Origin: Vibrio atypicus
Lineage (GTDB): Bacteria; Pseudomonadota; Gammaproteobacteria; Enterobacterales; Vibrionaceae
Assembly (NCBI RefSeq): GCF_009811315.1
Contig: NZ_BLID01000003.1
Coordinates: forward strand, 186,001-250,000
DNA: 64,000 nt
Reading direction: 5' to 3'
Shown: one piece after another, positions 30,642-40,159 of the stretch
Position numbering within the stretch: position 1 is the first letter of the stretch
Layout: each line of letters begins with the position of its first letter
Made by a program: the position numbers and the translations under genes
The notes under the pieces: model-generated
The model's input: the letters and a program-made list of their open reading frames with translations, nothing else
The model's database searches: none
What the model was told of the DNA's origin: nothing

Positions 30642-31574
30642 CTAATAGCCGAAATATCTTGCCCACTGTCCCCAAACATCTTGAAGTCCAAGTAAATCAC
30701 CTCTAACGAAACGCACTTTTTGCCCCGGTTTTGCTTGTGCAAGTCTTGGCAAGTCGATACGGGCGACACAACCAAGTTTCGGGTAGCCTCCTATCGTCTG
30801 ACGATCATTTAGTAATATGATTGGCTCGCCATTTGGGGGAATTTGAATCGCACCTAAAGCGATCCCTTCACTCAAAAATTCTTGTTGAGGGGGCTGAATC
30901 CTATTTCCGCACAAGCGATAACCCATACGATCGATAAATTGACTCACTTCAAATTCTTTAGAGTAAAAATTATCTAATTGCTCTTGGGAGAAATGATTCA
31001 CCTGATAACCTTCTATAACTCGCAGTTCAAGTGTTAAGTCATAGTCAGGCTTGTACCGAAATGTCATTTGAATAGGTTTCTTGGTAACCAAATGAGAAGA
31101 GAAAGAAAGCTCATCGCCCACGTTCAACTTAGAACCTTGGTTTAATCCGCCCAATCCATCTCTTGTCACCGTAGCGCAGCTTCCAAGCTCCGGTGAAATA
31201 TCAAACCCTCCTTTGATTGCCAGATAGCTACGCAAACCATTTTTAGGTAATCCAAACGATAGCACTTGCCCTTGTCGCGCCGAAAACGTAGACCAATTTG
31301 ATAGCGGGACACCATCAAGCTTTGCATTCAAATCCCCGCCGGCAATAGCCATCTCGCAATGATGATTGACTTGGAACTCTGCTTGGCCAAGTGTAATTTC
31401 AATTGTTGGAGAGTTAATCGTGTTCCCAAGCAGGTGGTTTGCCCAACTGTAAGCATAGTCATCAACAGGGCCACCTTGGGTAATACCGAAATGAGCAAGT
31501 CCAAAGCGACCAAAATCTTGCAGTAAACTTTGTTGGCCGGGCTTAATTACCGTAATGGTTGATCTTAAGTTCAT
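30642..31574 (-). CDS. pxpC: PxpC, 5-oxoprolinase subunit C
   Basis: This 310-residue member of the biotin-dependent carboxyltransferase/allophanate-hydrolase subunit 2 fold acts with PxpA and PxpB in ATP-dependent cleavage of 5-oxoproline (pyroglutamate) to glutamate. Family motifs include GRFGLAHFGITQGGPVDDYA near the N-terminus, LTRD-like and LSEGIALGAIQIPPNGEPII, and GGYPKLGCVA near the C-terminus. The start is the ATG at 31574, which overlaps the pxpB stop as ATGA and has AAGGA 6 bases upstream. It is the last gene of pxpABC. Confidence 0.94.
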   Translation of the reverse strand: MNLRSTITVIKPGQQSLLQDFGRFGLAHFGITQGGPVDDYAYSWANHLLGNTINSPTIEITLGQAEFQVNHHCEMAIAGGDLNAKLDGVPLSNWSTFSARQGQVLSFGLPKNGLRSYLAIKGGFDISPELGSCATVTRDGLGGLNQGSKLNVGDELSFSSHLVTKKPIQMTFRYKPDYDLTLELRVIEGYQVNHFSQEQLDNFYSKEFEVSQFIDRMGYRLCGNRIQPPQQEFLSEGIALGAIQIPPNGEPIILLNDRQTIGGYPKLGCVARIDLPRLAQAKPGQKVRFVRGDLLGLQDVWGQWARYFGY

Positions 31575-32278
31575 AGCCATTCCTTACTAATAGTTCCACC
31601 AAGCTCGATGAACTCGTCGCGCTGTATAGGGCGAAACTTTATTCGTGTTCCAATAGCAAAAGGCAAAATGTTTGAAGAGTTAGGATTGTATAAGTTGATG
31701 GGGCAGTTACCAATAATGTTCCATCCTCCAGGGGATTCGCTTGGATAAATTGCGGTTTGATTATTTGCAATGGCAACGCTGCCTTTCGCTACTTTTACTC
31801 TTGGAGACGATCTTCGTGGTTTTTGAAGTCGTTGGTCGACTTCTGTTAAAAAAGCAAACCCAGCAGTAAATCCAATCGCCCCGATGGTGTATTCACATTG
31901 GCTGTGTAAGGTTACAATTTCATCAATGCTCATACCCGAAGAGGTGTAAAGCTCGAGATCTGGTGCGACATCAGGGTGATAGAATACCGGTAACTCAACT
32001 AACTCGGCTTCTGGTTGGTCTGGAAGGTGAAGCAGAGACTGCGTGACAATTTTTTCGAGATATGGGATGAACTCAAAAATGGAGATTCGATGCGGTAAAT
32101 AGTCAATTAATATTGTATTGAATGAAGGGGTAACATTCATGACCCAGGCACCGAGCTGATTTCTAAGATATTGACTAATCTCACCAATTACCCAAGACAA
32201 TGTCGGACTTGGCTCAGCCTCAAAACGAATTAACACGGAGCATTCAGCTACCGGATCTACTGTTGTTTCGATATTCAT
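31571..32278 (-). CDS. pxpB: PxpB, 5-oxoprolinase subunit B
   Basis: This 235-residue protein has the KipI/allophanate-hydrolase subunit 1 fold. Visible landmarks are the segment YTIGAIGFTAGFAFL, a basic RRSSPRVKVAKGSVAIA stretch and PGGWNIIGNCP, all typical of PxpB. It forms the catalytic complex with PxpC and PxpA. Its ATG overlaps the pxpA stop by one base (TAATG) and its stop overlaps pxpC by 4 bases, so all three are tightly coupled. Confidence 0.94.
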   Translation of the reverse strand: MNIETTVDPVAECSVLIRFEAEPSPTLSWVIGEISQYLRNQLGAWVMNVTPSFNTILIDYLPHRISIFEFIPYLEKIVTQSLLHLPDQPEAELVELPVFYHPDVAPDLELYTSSGMSIDEIVTLHSQCEYTIGAIGFTAGFAFLTEVDQRLQKPRRSSPRVKVAKGSVAIANNQTAIYPSESPGGWNIIGNCPINLYNPNSSNILPFAIGTRIKFRPIQRDEFIELGGTISKEWL

Positions 32279-33027
32279 TATGTTGCCTCCAAGTGGATCG
32301 CAGCTCGAATCTGTTCAATCAATTTGGCCGCCTCGACGTTGTCGCCATGAACGCAAATGGTATCGGCTTCAATAGCAATGGTGTACCCATCGATTGTACG
32401 CACCTTTCCATATTGAGCGATTTGCTGGACTTGGCCAATGATCTCGGCTTCATCAGTTAACAGTGCACCTGGCATACTTCTAGGCGCTAACTGTCCCGTA
32501 GCTAGGTACCGTCTATCAGCAAAGGCTTCAAAAAGCAGTGGGACGTCATATTCATCCGCGATATCAAGTAGTTCTTGCTTATCTTCAATTGCTAAAGTCA
32601 TTAACGGTACGTCGAAACAAGCGACGGCGTCTATTACGGCTTCAAATATTATTGGGTCTCGCTGCATATCATTATAGAGCGCACCATGCGGCTTTACGTA
32701 ACTTAGTTCCGCATTCTCACTTTCACAAATCGCTTTGAGTGCACCAACCTGATAAATCACCATGTTCGTGATTTCACTGCGAGTGAGAGGGATGCTGCGA
32801 CGTCCAAATCCTTGAAGATCTGGGTAACTTGGGTGCGCTCCGATTTGTACATTATGCTGCAGAGCCAATTTTACTGTGCTATTCATTATCATAGGGTCAG
32901 AAGCATGATAGCCACACGCGATGCTAGCTTGATCTATAAAAGGCATGATATGTGCGTCACAACCTATTGACCAATTGCCAAAGCTTTCGCCCATATCACA
33001 ATTTAAATTGATGTTGGTTTTGTTCAT
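32278..33027 (-). CDS. pxpA: PxpA, 5-oxoprolinase subunit A (LamB/YcsF family)
   Basis: The 249-residue protein matches the LamB/YcsF family. It has NLNCDMGESFGNW at the start, SIACGYHASDP, the metal/active-site segment IGAHPSYPDLQGFGRR, VKPHGALYNDM, FADRRY and a final VHGDN. PxpA supplies the hydrolase-like subunit of 5-oxoprolinase. It is the first gene of pxpABC; 168 bases separate it from the divergent TonB receptor gene. The pathway recycles 5-oxoproline formed spontaneously from glutamine and glutamate. Confidence 0.95.
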   Translation of the reverse strand: MNKTNINLNCDMGESFGNWSIGCDAHIMPFIDQASIACGYHASDPMIMNSTVKLALQHNVQIGAHPSYPDLQGFGRRSIPLTRSEITNMVIYQVGALKAICESENAELSYVKPHGALYNDMQRDPIIFEAVIDAVACFDVPLMTLAIEDKQELLDIADEYDVPLLFEAFADRRYLATGQLAPRSMPGALLTDEAEIIGQVQQIAQYGKVRTIDGYTIAIEADTICVHGDNVEAAKLIEQIRAAIHLEAT

Positions 33028-33195
33028 TGACTAGAGTTCTTTGTTCAACACGTTACTAAGATGTTTTAAAAGAGTAATTCAAACAGTGATCAGTTTCATT
33101 GTTTGCTCAACAACTTAGTAAAATATGCTGTTCCATATATGATTCAGTACTGATAAGTGAAATAATAGAGGCTGCTAATATAGCTAGGAAAATTA

Positions 33196-35241
33196 ATGTT
33201 TAAACGCACCACACTCTTTTCTTCACTCTGTGCACTCGGTTTCACCGTTAGTGCAAATGACAACCTAGATGAATTGATGTCAATGAGTCTAGATGAGTTG
33301 TCTATGCTCTACGTCACGATTGAAACTGCGTCCAAGTTCTCACAAAAACTATCTGATATTCCTGCGGCTGTATATGTATTGGATGGAGAGCGTATAAAGC
33401 GAAGTGGTGTTAGAACGATTGCTGAAGCGTTAGCGTTAGTCCCTGGGATCAATGTAACAAAGTTTTCAGATACTGAATTCTTTGTTTCTTCTCGCGGTTT
33501 CCACGATGGCTTGTATAACAAAATGCTAGTCTTAATGGATGGGAGAAGCTTGTTCAGTCCAGTTTATGGTGGCGTCTATTGGACTGATATTGATTATGTT
33601 CTAAATGATATAGAGCGAATCGAAGTACTACGTGGGCCAGGAGGCACTATGTGGGGGGGAAATGCGGTTAATGGCGTTGTAAACATTATTACTAAGTCGA
33701 CGGATGAGACCATAGGAACTTATACATCAGGAACTCTTGCAAAACAGGGAGATTATGCGATTGATGTACGACATGGTTTCCAAGTAGGCGATAAGGCTAA
33801 CGCTAGGTTTTTTGCAAAATTAAAAGAAAACCACTCATATCCAAATGATGATTTGTTAGTACGACGAAACTCAATGCTAGGGGTGGTTGTAGAAGGTGAT
33901 ACAGCGCAAAGCCATTGGACATTTAGAGCTGGTGGCGAAAAAAGCGATTTCGTACAACAGCAGACTAAATACGAGTTTTATGGGCCAGGCAATAGCTATA
34001 GTGGGTTCACAACCTCTCGTAACGATGTAGAAAGCCATTCGTTTTACTTACAGTCACAACTCAAAACCAACCATTCAGAATCATTAAAATCTGTGACTAA
34101 TCTTGTCTATCAATATGACCTTGATGAAGCATTAGATGCCCCTGGTACTTATAGTACTTTCCAAATTGATACGTCATTTCTTAATCAGCTAACGGAATCA
34201 CATAACCTTTCATATGGAGCTGGGTATAATTTTGTTGCGATCAATTTTACGAAAAACACCGCCAACACTGATACGGAAAATATTAATCAATATGTACGTA
34301 TTGGTAATACTAAAAGTGAGTCTGATAGCATTGTTAATGCCTTTATACAATGGGAAGCAGCCTGGTCCGATAAGGTTAAAACGACGTTAGGTGTTAAAGG
34401 CGAGTATTTTGAGCACTCTTATGCATTTGAATATTCACCTCAAGCTAGAATTATGTATAGCCTAGATGAACAACACTCATTTTGGGCTGGGATAGGGCGT
34501 AGTGTGACATCCCCGTCCTATATGGAATCATCAACGAATTACTATAGTGTCTACTATTCAGACTATTACGGTGATTATTTCGTCGGAAAATATGAATCGA
34601 ACGATGATCTTGATCTAGAATCCGTAGTTTCTAAAGAAGTTGGCTATAGATATACCGGTGGTCGATTTGATTTGGACGCTACGCTTTTTAGTAACAAGCA
34701 CTATAACGTTAGAGGAAGTGACTATTCCCATTACGAAGATCAGTTTGATGTCTATATTCAAAGTGATGACTATGAGTTAGATAGTCAAGGTGCGGAAGTT
34801 GCGATTCGGTTGGGATTAATGCCCGACTGGGAACTATATGCGAATTACACCTACTTTACATCAGAGCAAAGTTTTGTCGGAAATGCTGTAGAAAACCCAA
34901 ATTATAATGACATTTACTTTGATATCGAATATCAACACTTAGCTGTCATTCAGAACCTTTGGCAAGTGACGGATTCAATTCAGTTTGATGTGGTTGTTAA
35001 AGGTCAAAAACTTAAGTATTCAGATAGTTACGAGAAAAACCTCAGTTCTGATTTGTTACCTAACTATATCTCACTAGATGCACGCCTTGCATGGAAACCA
35101 AGTGCGAATAGTCCTGAATTAGAGTTCAATGTTCAAAATATCGGAGAGAAGAAAGGTTATTATAATGATGCTTCCCAAACTTTTTCCTCTGGATTTATAA
35201 ATGAACAACTCATGTACGTAAGGCTATCGCATGAGTTTTAA
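33196..35241 (+). CDS. TonB-dependent outer-membrane receptor
   Basis: The 681-residue receptor has a short signal peptide (cleavage near FTVSA-ND). A plug domain follows (IPAAVYVLDGERIKRSG, RIEVLRGPGGTMWGGNAVNGVVNII), then a beta-barrel that ends in Phe (YVRLSHEF). A TonB-box-like stretch (VTIETASKF) lies near the mature N-terminus. The ligand is unknown: there is no transport gene nearby. Instead its stop overlaps a YfiR gene by 11 bases, followed by a diguanylate cyclase. I infer the receptor senses or regulates rather than simply imports. No Fur box or riboswitch is evident in the 168-base leader. Confidence 0.9.
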   Translation: MFKRTTLFSSLCALGFTVSANDNLDELMSMSLDELSMLYVTIETASKFSQKLSDIPAAVYVLDGERIKRSGVRTIAEALALVPGINVTKFSDTEFFVSSRGFHDGLYNKMLVLMDGRSLFSPVYGGVYWTDIDYVLNDIERIEVLRGPGGTMWGGNAVNGVVNIITKSTDETIGTYTSGTLAKQGDYAIDVRHGFQVGDKANARFFAKLKENHSYPNDDLLVRRNSMLGVVVEGDTAQSHWTFRAGGEKSDFVQQQTKYEFYGPGNSYSGFTTSRNDVESHSFYLQSQLKTNHSESLKSVTNLVYQYDLDEALDAPGTYSTFQIDTSFLNQLTESHNLSYGAGYNFVAINFTKNTANTDTENINQYVRIGNTKSESDSIVNAFIQWEAAWSDKVKTTLGVKGEYFEHSYAFEYSPQARIMYSLDEQHSFWAGIGRSVTSPSYMESSTNYYSVYYSDYYGDYFVGKYESNDDLDLESVVSKEVGYRYTGGRFDLDATLFSNKHYNVRGSDYSHYEDQFDVYIQSDDYELDSQGAEVAIRLGLMPDWELYANYTYFTSEQSFVGNAVENPNYNDIYFDIEYQHLAVIQNLWQVTDSIQFDVVVKGQKLKYSDSYEKNLSSDLLPNYISLDARLAWKPSANSPELEFNVQNIGEKKGYYNDASQTFSSGFINEQLMYVRLSHEF

Positions 35242-35722
35242 TCGATTCATATTGCTTATCTCGCTGTTTGGTGTTGGTTTTACCTCACCGGCATTGGCTA
35301 AGTTTACTCCACAACAAGTGAAAGCGGTTTATATCTATCGAATTGCGAGTTTTGTTCACTGGACTCGAGATGCTCAGATGCCCGTTATTAACATCTGCGT
35401 CCCTGATGATTCTGAAATTCGCGAGATTTTGGAGAACATTACGAAAGATAAAGAAATACGTAACAAACCGATTCTGGTCGGAAGCCAGAATTGTGATGTG
35501 TTATATATATCGAAAAAAGAAAGCTTAAACATGATTGATATTAGCCAAAAGCAAGCGATATCAATCAGTGATATTCATGATTTCGTCGAGCTTGGTGGTG
35601 TGATTGAACTTACGACACTTGGTGGGCGAATTAAGCCTAAGGTTAACCTCAATAATGTTGGAGAGTTTACTATTTCATCGAACTTTCTGAGAGTCGCAGA
35701 TATTGTTGGGGGTGATAAATGA
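35231..35722 (+). CDS. YfiR-family periplasmic regulator (DUF4154)
   Basis: This 163-residue protein has a signal peptide (LLISLFGVGFTSPALA-KF). It shows the YfiR pattern: VKAVYIYRIASFVHWT, the pair of Cys residues (NICVPDD and SQNCDVLYIS) that can form a disulfide in YfiR, and a C-terminal INLNNVGEF-like segment (here VNLNNVGEFTIS). In Pseudomonas, YfiR holds the diguanylate cyclase YfiN inactive from the periplasm. The next gene is such a cyclase and overlaps by 4 bases, so the same control is likely. The gene starts inside the TonB receptor gene. Confidence 0.88.
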   Translation: MSFNRFILLISLFGVGFTSPALAKFTPQQVKAVYIYRIASFVHWTRDAQMPVINICVPDDSEIREILENITKDKEIRNKPILVGSQNCDVLYISKKESLNMIDISQKQAISISDIHDFVELGGVIELTTLGGRIKPKVNLNNVGEFTISSNFLRVADIVGGDK

Positions 35723-37689
35723 ACTTCCTAAACAATATGTCATTAAAAAGTAAGTTGATTCTACCTATTGTTATTTTCACTGGAATCATATTCATCTCCT
35801 CTCAAGGCTACGCATTTTTTAATGCGTTTGAAACTCAAAAAGAAAACTTGGTCAATCGAGTTAGTGTATTAACGAAAGGGGTGGCTTATAACTTACAAGC
35901 CGCCATTCTTTTCAATGACAGCTTAAGTGCGACAGAAGTCCTTGATGCCTTTTCCGCAGACAGTGACGTCATTCGAGTAAAACTGTATACCGCAAATGGG
36001 CAATTGTTTGCGATGTATGAGCGCGAAGGTGCAACTGCTCCGGTGCCAACTGAAAAGGAAAGAATAGAGATCCGTGAGAATAAACTCTCTATCGGGAATG
36101 AGCATATCTTCTTGCTGGTGCCAATCGAAATAGAAGGAGATACGATTGCTCAATTAAGGGTAATTATTTCCAAAGACTCTTTCCAACAGCTCTACAACTC
36201 AGTTTTAACCAACAGTTCTATTTTTCTTGTTTTGTTGATTGTGTCGGGAATGGTTTTATATAAAACCGTCGATAAGTTCATCGTTGGCCCTGTATACAAC
36301 TTAAATGTCGGTATGAATGCCTTTATAAATCGTAAGCAGAAAGGAGGCAACATTGAGCCTGCTGCTGACGATGAAATTGGTGATTTGGTACGTGCCTTCA
36401 ACACTATGCTAGATAGGCTTAGCCAAAGGGAACAGCAGGTCGCATATACGTTAGATAAACTGGAAGAAGAAAAGTCATTCGCAAACGAAGTTGTAGAAAC
36501 AGTGAAACATGCATTGGTTGTTGTCGATGAGAAAGGCGTTATTGTCCATTTCAACGGAGCGACATGTGATGTATTCCGTTGTACGAGTGCGTTTCTTAAA
36601 GGTATACATTTTGTCGACTTGATTGATAGTGACGATGTCGATTTTATTCACCAAGCACTCGCGCAAAAACTGGAGTTTACGGATCGACAGATATGGAACA
36701 ATGACGTCTTTAAACAATCTCAGCTATTACAGATGAGTTGTACCAAATTGACTAAGCGTCGTCAGATTCTATTTTCTATTCAAGATATTACGGAAGTCGA
36801 TGCCGCATTAAGTAAGCAACGTTTAGCTGCAGGCGTGTTTGAAAATAGCCAAGATGGCTTGATGGTAACGGATCAAGATGATGTCATCACTATGGTTAAC
36901 CCATCTGTTACTCGCCTATTAGGTTATTCGCAAGAGGCGTTGTTAGGTAAGAAGCCCGTAGATACCTTTGAGTGGCAGCAATTCTGCTCTCTTATGCCTA
37001 CGATTAAAGAGTCTGTAACGCAATATGGTCAGTGGCAGGGCGAAATTTGGGAAAAACACCTATTTGGCCACAAAGTACCAATGTTCGTGAAAGTGTCGAG
37101 AATCAATAGTCGTGAAGATCATGATCGCTGTGATTTTGTTTATATATTATCTGATCTGTCTAGCGTAAAAGAGATGGAGCGTTTGGAGTACCTTGCTCAC
37201 CATGACTCGTTGACTGGCTTGGCAAATAGGGCGTTACTCTATCGCGTATTAGATGACTCTCTTAAAGATGAGCGTGAAGCAAAAAATGGTCTCGCATTAC
37301 TGTATCTTGATCTGGATGGCTTTAAGTTAGTCAATGATACGTATGGCCACGATGCAGGAGATGAAGTTCTTAAGCAAGTCGCCGAACGTCTTCTGTCTCA
37401 AGTCAGAAGCAAAGACCTGGTCGCACGTTTGTCTGGAGATGAGTTTGTTGTTCTACTAACGTCAACCGATAAAAAAAGCATTCCAGTTCTAGCAGACCGC
37501 TTGATTTCATTGATCAACCAGGATGTTGTTTATCGTGGTCGAGTCCTTAATGTTGGGGCGAGTATAGGTGTGCATTATGTAGATAAACGTTCATTGCCAA
37601 TGGACGAGCTCATAAAAGCTGCGGATACCGCAATGTACAAAGCTAAGAGCCAAGGGAAAGGCCAGTTTGTATTAAGTGAAAGTAACTAA
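35719..37689 (+). CDS. Membrane diguanylate cyclase: CHASE8-HAMP-PAS-PAS-GGDEF (YfiN-like)
   Basis: The 656-residue protein has a transmembrane segment near 13-33 and a periplasmic CHASE8-type domain (LQAAILFNDSLSATEVL). A second transmembrane segment near 155-180 leads to HAMP (AADDEIGDLVRAFNTM), two PAS domains (about 255-355 and 370-480), and a GGDEF domain (HDSLTGLANRALL, active-site variant RLSGDEF near 573). SGDEF cyclases are often active. The CHASE8-HAMP start is the YfiN/TpbB arrangement, consistent with YfiR control from the preceding gene. The product c-di-GMP would link receptor state to adhesion or motility. Confidence 0.9.
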   Translation: MNFLNNMSLKSKLILPIVIFTGIIFISSQGYAFFNAFETQKENLVNRVSVLTKGVAYNLQAAILFNDSLSATEVLDAFSADSDVIRVKLYTANGQLFAMYEREGATAPVPTEKERIEIRENKLSIGNEHIFLLVPIEIEGDTIAQLRVIISKDSFQQLYNSVLTNSSIFLVLLIVSGMVLYKTVDKFIVGPVYNLNVGMNAFINRKQKGGNIEPAADDEIGDLVRAFNTMLDRLSQREQQVAYTLDKLEEEKSFANEVVETVKHALVVVDEKGVIVHFNGATCDVFRCTSAFLKGIHFVDLIDSDDVDFIHQALAQKLEFTDRQIWNNDVFKQSQLLQMSCTKLTKRRQILFSIQDITEVDAALSKQRLAAGVFENSQDGLMVTDQDDVITMVNPSVTRLLGYSQEALLGKKPVDTFEWQQFCSLMPTIKESVTQYGQWQGEIWEKHLFGHKVPMFVKVSRINSREDHDRCDFVYILSDLSSVKEMERLEYLAHHDSLTGLANRALLYRVLDDSLKDEREAKNGLALLYLDLDGFKLVNDTYGHDAGDEVLKQVAERLLSQVRSKDLVARLSGDEFVVLLTSTDKKSIPVLADRLISLINQDVVYRGRVLNVGASIGVHYVDKRSLPMDELIKAADTAMYKAKSQGKGQFVLSESN

Positions 37690-37767
37690 AGTAGTCTCAC
37701 TTTTGGACTATATTTTCTGTAGTGACTCAGTTAACATTTCACCCAGATTATTCAAAAGGTTAGTAAT

Positions 37768-38784
37768 ATGAACGTCTTGGTTACTGGCGGTATGGGCTAC
37801 ATTGGCAGCCATACGTCAATTCAATTAATTGAAGCAGGGATGACACCTGTAATTTTTGACAATTTGTATAACAGCAAACAGACCGTTTTAGAGCGAATTG
37901 AGAATGTATCCGGTGCTCGACCAGTTTTTGTCGAAGGTGATATTCGTGATAAGGCGTTGCTAGTTGAAGTATTGAAATCTCATAAAATCGATGCAGTTAT
38001 CCATTTTGCTGGATTGAAAGCAGTGGGTGAGTCCGTAGAGAAACCGCTAGAGTACTACGACAATAATGTGAATGGTACTTTAGTGCTTGTGGATGCAATG
38101 CGTGAAGCGGAGGTGAAAACACTCGTGTTCTCATCGTCGGCAACCGTTTATGGCGATCCTGCCTCTGTGCCAATCACTGAGGATTTCCCTACGAGTGCGA
38201 CTAACCCTTATGGTCGCAGTAAACTAATGGTTGAAGAGTGCTTAACCGATTTCCAAAAAGCCAACCCAGACTGGAGCATAACGTTACTACGTTACTTCAA
38301 CCCAGTTGGTTCTCACCCAACGGGAGAATTAGGTGAGGATCCTCAAGGAATTCCAAACAACCTGATGCCTTTTGTTTCTCAAGTTGCAGTGGGGCGTAGA
38401 GAGTTCTTATCGGTGTTTGGTGATGACTACCCAACGGTTGATGGTACAGGTGTGCGCGATTATATCCATGTTATGGACTTGTCTGATGGCCACATTGCGG
38501 CACTGAAGAAAGTTGGCAGTAAAGACGGCCTACATATCTACAATTTAGGGACAGGTAATGGCTCTAGTGTTTTAGAAATGGTGAAGGCGTTTGAGCAAGC
38601 GTCAGGTAAACAAGTTCCTTTTAAGATTGTCGAACGTCGTCCTGGTGATATTGCTGAATGTTGGGCTGACCCAGCTAAGGCAATGCAAGAGCTAGAATGG
38701 GAAGCAACACGTTCTTTAGAAGAGATGACCGCTGATACATGGCGTTGGCAGTCTAATAACCCACAAGGTTATCCAGAAGCCTGA
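37768..38784 (+). CDS. galE: UDP-glucose 4-epimerase
   Basis: GalE interconverts UDP-glucose and UDP-galactose. The 338-residue short-chain dehydrogenase-type enzyme has the NAD motif VTGGMGYIGSHT, FSSSATVYG with the catalytic Ser/Thr region, and the YGRSK active-site Tyr-Lys. Near the C-terminus are NLGTGNGSSVLEM and RRPGDIAECWADP. It stands alone with no other gal gene near, which suggests a role in surface polysaccharide as well as galactose use. An intrinsic terminator follows. Confidence 0.97.
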   Translation: MNVLVTGGMGYIGSHTSIQLIEAGMTPVIFDNLYNSKQTVLERIENVSGARPVFVEGDIRDKALLVEVLKSHKIDAVIHFAGLKAVGESVEKPLEYYDNNVNGTLVLVDAMREAEVKTLVFSSSATVYGDPASVPITEDFPTSATNPYGRSKLMVEECLTDFQKANPDWSITLLRYFNPVGSHPTGELGEDPQGIPNNLMPFVSQVAVGRREFLSVFGDDYPTVDGTGVRDYIHVMDLSDGHIAALKKVGSKDGLHIYNLGTGNGSSVLEMVKAFEQASGKQVPFKIVERRPGDIAECWADPAKAMQELEWEATRSLEEMTADTWRWQSNNPQGYPEA

Positions 38785-38800
38785 CAATAAACGAGAATAA

Positions 38801-38828
38801 AAAAACCACCGCTAATGCGGTGGTTTTT
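38801..38828. terminator. Bidirectional intrinsic terminator after galE
   Basis: AAAAACCACCGC (38801-38812), loop TAAT and GCGGTGGTTTTT (38817-38828) form a perfect 12-bp stem with A- and T-tracts on both sides. It serves galE (+) and could also end the nap transcript (-). Confidence 0.92.
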
Positions 38829-38873
38829 TTACGCTTGATACAAAATAGGCAAAATTGTTTAAGCGTGTTAGGG

Positions 38874-39011
38874 CTATTCAGCCCCTTTATCTTTACCTAG
38901 AGATAGTAGCCATACTGAGATAGCTGCGACTACCGCAAAGCCAGATAAAACGATAACCGGCATTGCTGCATAGCCTAAGATATGCCAGATAACAGATTCT
39001 AATGTACTCAT
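38874..39011 (-). CDS. 45-aa single-span membrane protein of nap locus (TIGR02808 type)
   Basis: This small frame encodes 45 residues with one hydrophobic segment (about residues 11-38) and a charged end (GKDKGAE). Its length, single span and position after napC fit the TIGR02808 family, described as a tiny membrane protein found near periplasmic nitrate reductase genes in vibrios and Photobacterium. It starts 12 bases after the napC stop and an AAGGAGA-type SD (from TCTCCTT) precedes the ATG. Its function is unknown; it may stabilise NapC or the quinol-oxidising complex. Confidence 0.85.
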   Translation of the reverse strand: MSTLESVIWHILGYAAMPVIVLSGFAVVAAISVWLLSLGKDKGAE

Positions 39012-39023
39012 ATTTCTGTCTCC

Positions 39024-39602
39024 TTATTGCCAGCCGTCAACACCATGCATGTCTGGAAGTTTGTGTGCGATACCTTTATGACAATCTACACATGTCTTCT
39101 CACCAGAAGCTAGGGCCGTTGAGTGTTGTTTTGCACTACGAGTGCCTTGTTCAGAGAAGTCCATAAACTCAAATTCATGACAGTTACGACACTCAAGTGA
39201 GTCATTGTTCTTCAATCTTGCCCATTCACGCTCTGCTAAGTGTGCTCGACGCTCTTGGAATTTCTCTGGAGTATCGATGGTCTTAGTAACAAAGTGAGCG
39301 AATAGCTCTTTAGATGCTTGAACTTTACGAACAATTTTATCTGTCCATTCATGCGGTACGTGACAGTCTGAACAGATTGCACGGACGCCTGAACGGTTAG
39401 AGTAGTGAATTGTTTCCTGGATTTCCTGGACGATAGGTGCGTGACAACCTGAACAGAATTCTTCTGTGTTGGTTGCTTCCATACCTGTGTTAAATGCGCC
39501 CCAGAATAGGAGACCACCAGCAAAACCCATGAACAGAACTACACCAACGGCAGCTTTACTCGGGGTTGCTAATCGTTTCCAAAACGCTTTCAATAATTTC
39601 AT
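39024..39602 (-). CDS. napC: NapC, membrane tetraheme cytochrome c quinol dehydrogenase
   Basis: NapC takes electrons from the quinol pool and hands them to NapB/NapA. The 192-residue protein has one N-terminal transmembrane anchor ([20 protein letters not shown]) and four CxxCH haem sites: CSGCH, CSDCH, CRNCH and CVDCH. That is the NapC/NirT pattern. It lies 29 bases after napB in the same operon, and a 45-residue membrane protein follows. Confidence 0.97.
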   Translation of the reverse strand: MKLLKAFWKRLATPSKAAVGVVLFMGFAGGLLFWGAFNTGMEATNTEEFCSGCHAPIVQEIQETIHYSNRSGVRAICSDCHVPHEWTDKIVRKVQASKELFAHFVTKTIDTPEKFQERRAHLAEREWARLKNNDSLECRNCHEFEFMDFSEQGTRSAKQHSTALASGEKTCVDCHKGIAHKLPDMHGVDGWQ

Positions 39603-39631
39603 AGATAGCCTCTTACTTACTCACGTGTAAC

Positions 39632-40087
39632 TTACTTAAGTGCGTCTACGCTCTTGAAATCGTTTTTGACAAGCGGCTTAGCGTTTGCCTGAGGAACGTG
39701 ACACTGAAGACAGAAGTAACGACGAGGGGATACATCTGCAAGTACAGCATCTTCACGGTTTACGTAGTGAGTAACACTGATCTTTGTTGCGCCCATCTCT
39801 TTTGCGTTTTTCCAGCTATGACAAGCAAGACATTTGTTTGCGTTCAGTGATACTTCGTAACCACGGATGTTGTGTGGAATCAAAGGTGGCTGATAAACAA
39901 AACTACTGTCTAATATTTGTTCGCGAGGGTATTTCTTAAAATCATCAGCAGCGCGAGTTGACTCAAGTTCGCTTGCACCACGTAGTGATTCAAGACCACC
40001 AATGCCGCCAGGGTTCTCTAGTTCAGCGACTGCCGTACCACTAATCAAAGCACCAACAGATAACAGTGCAATTAGGAATTTTTTCAT
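39632..40087 (-). CDS. napB: NapB, diheme cytochrome c subunit of nitrate reductase
   Basis: The 151-residue periplasmic protein has a signal peptide (MKKFLIALLSVGALISGTAVA) and two CxxCH haem motifs (CLACHSW and CLQCHVP). PPLIPHNIRGYEVSLNANKCLACH is the NapB signature region. It passes electrons from NapC to the molybdenum subunit NapA. It sits between napA and napC. Confidence 0.97.
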   Translation of the reverse strand: MKKFLIALLSVGALISGTAVAELENPGGIGGLESLRGASELESTRAADDFKKYPREQILDSSFVYQPPLIPHNIRGYEVSLNANKCLACHSWKNAKEMGATKISVTHYVNREDAVLADVSPRRYFCLQCHVPQANAKPLVKNDFKSVDALK

Positions 40088-40159
40088 TATTAACTCTCCG
40101 CCTTATGGCTAAATTCTTGTCTTTGACTGCCGAATTAACGGCAGTCAGAGCACGCAAAG

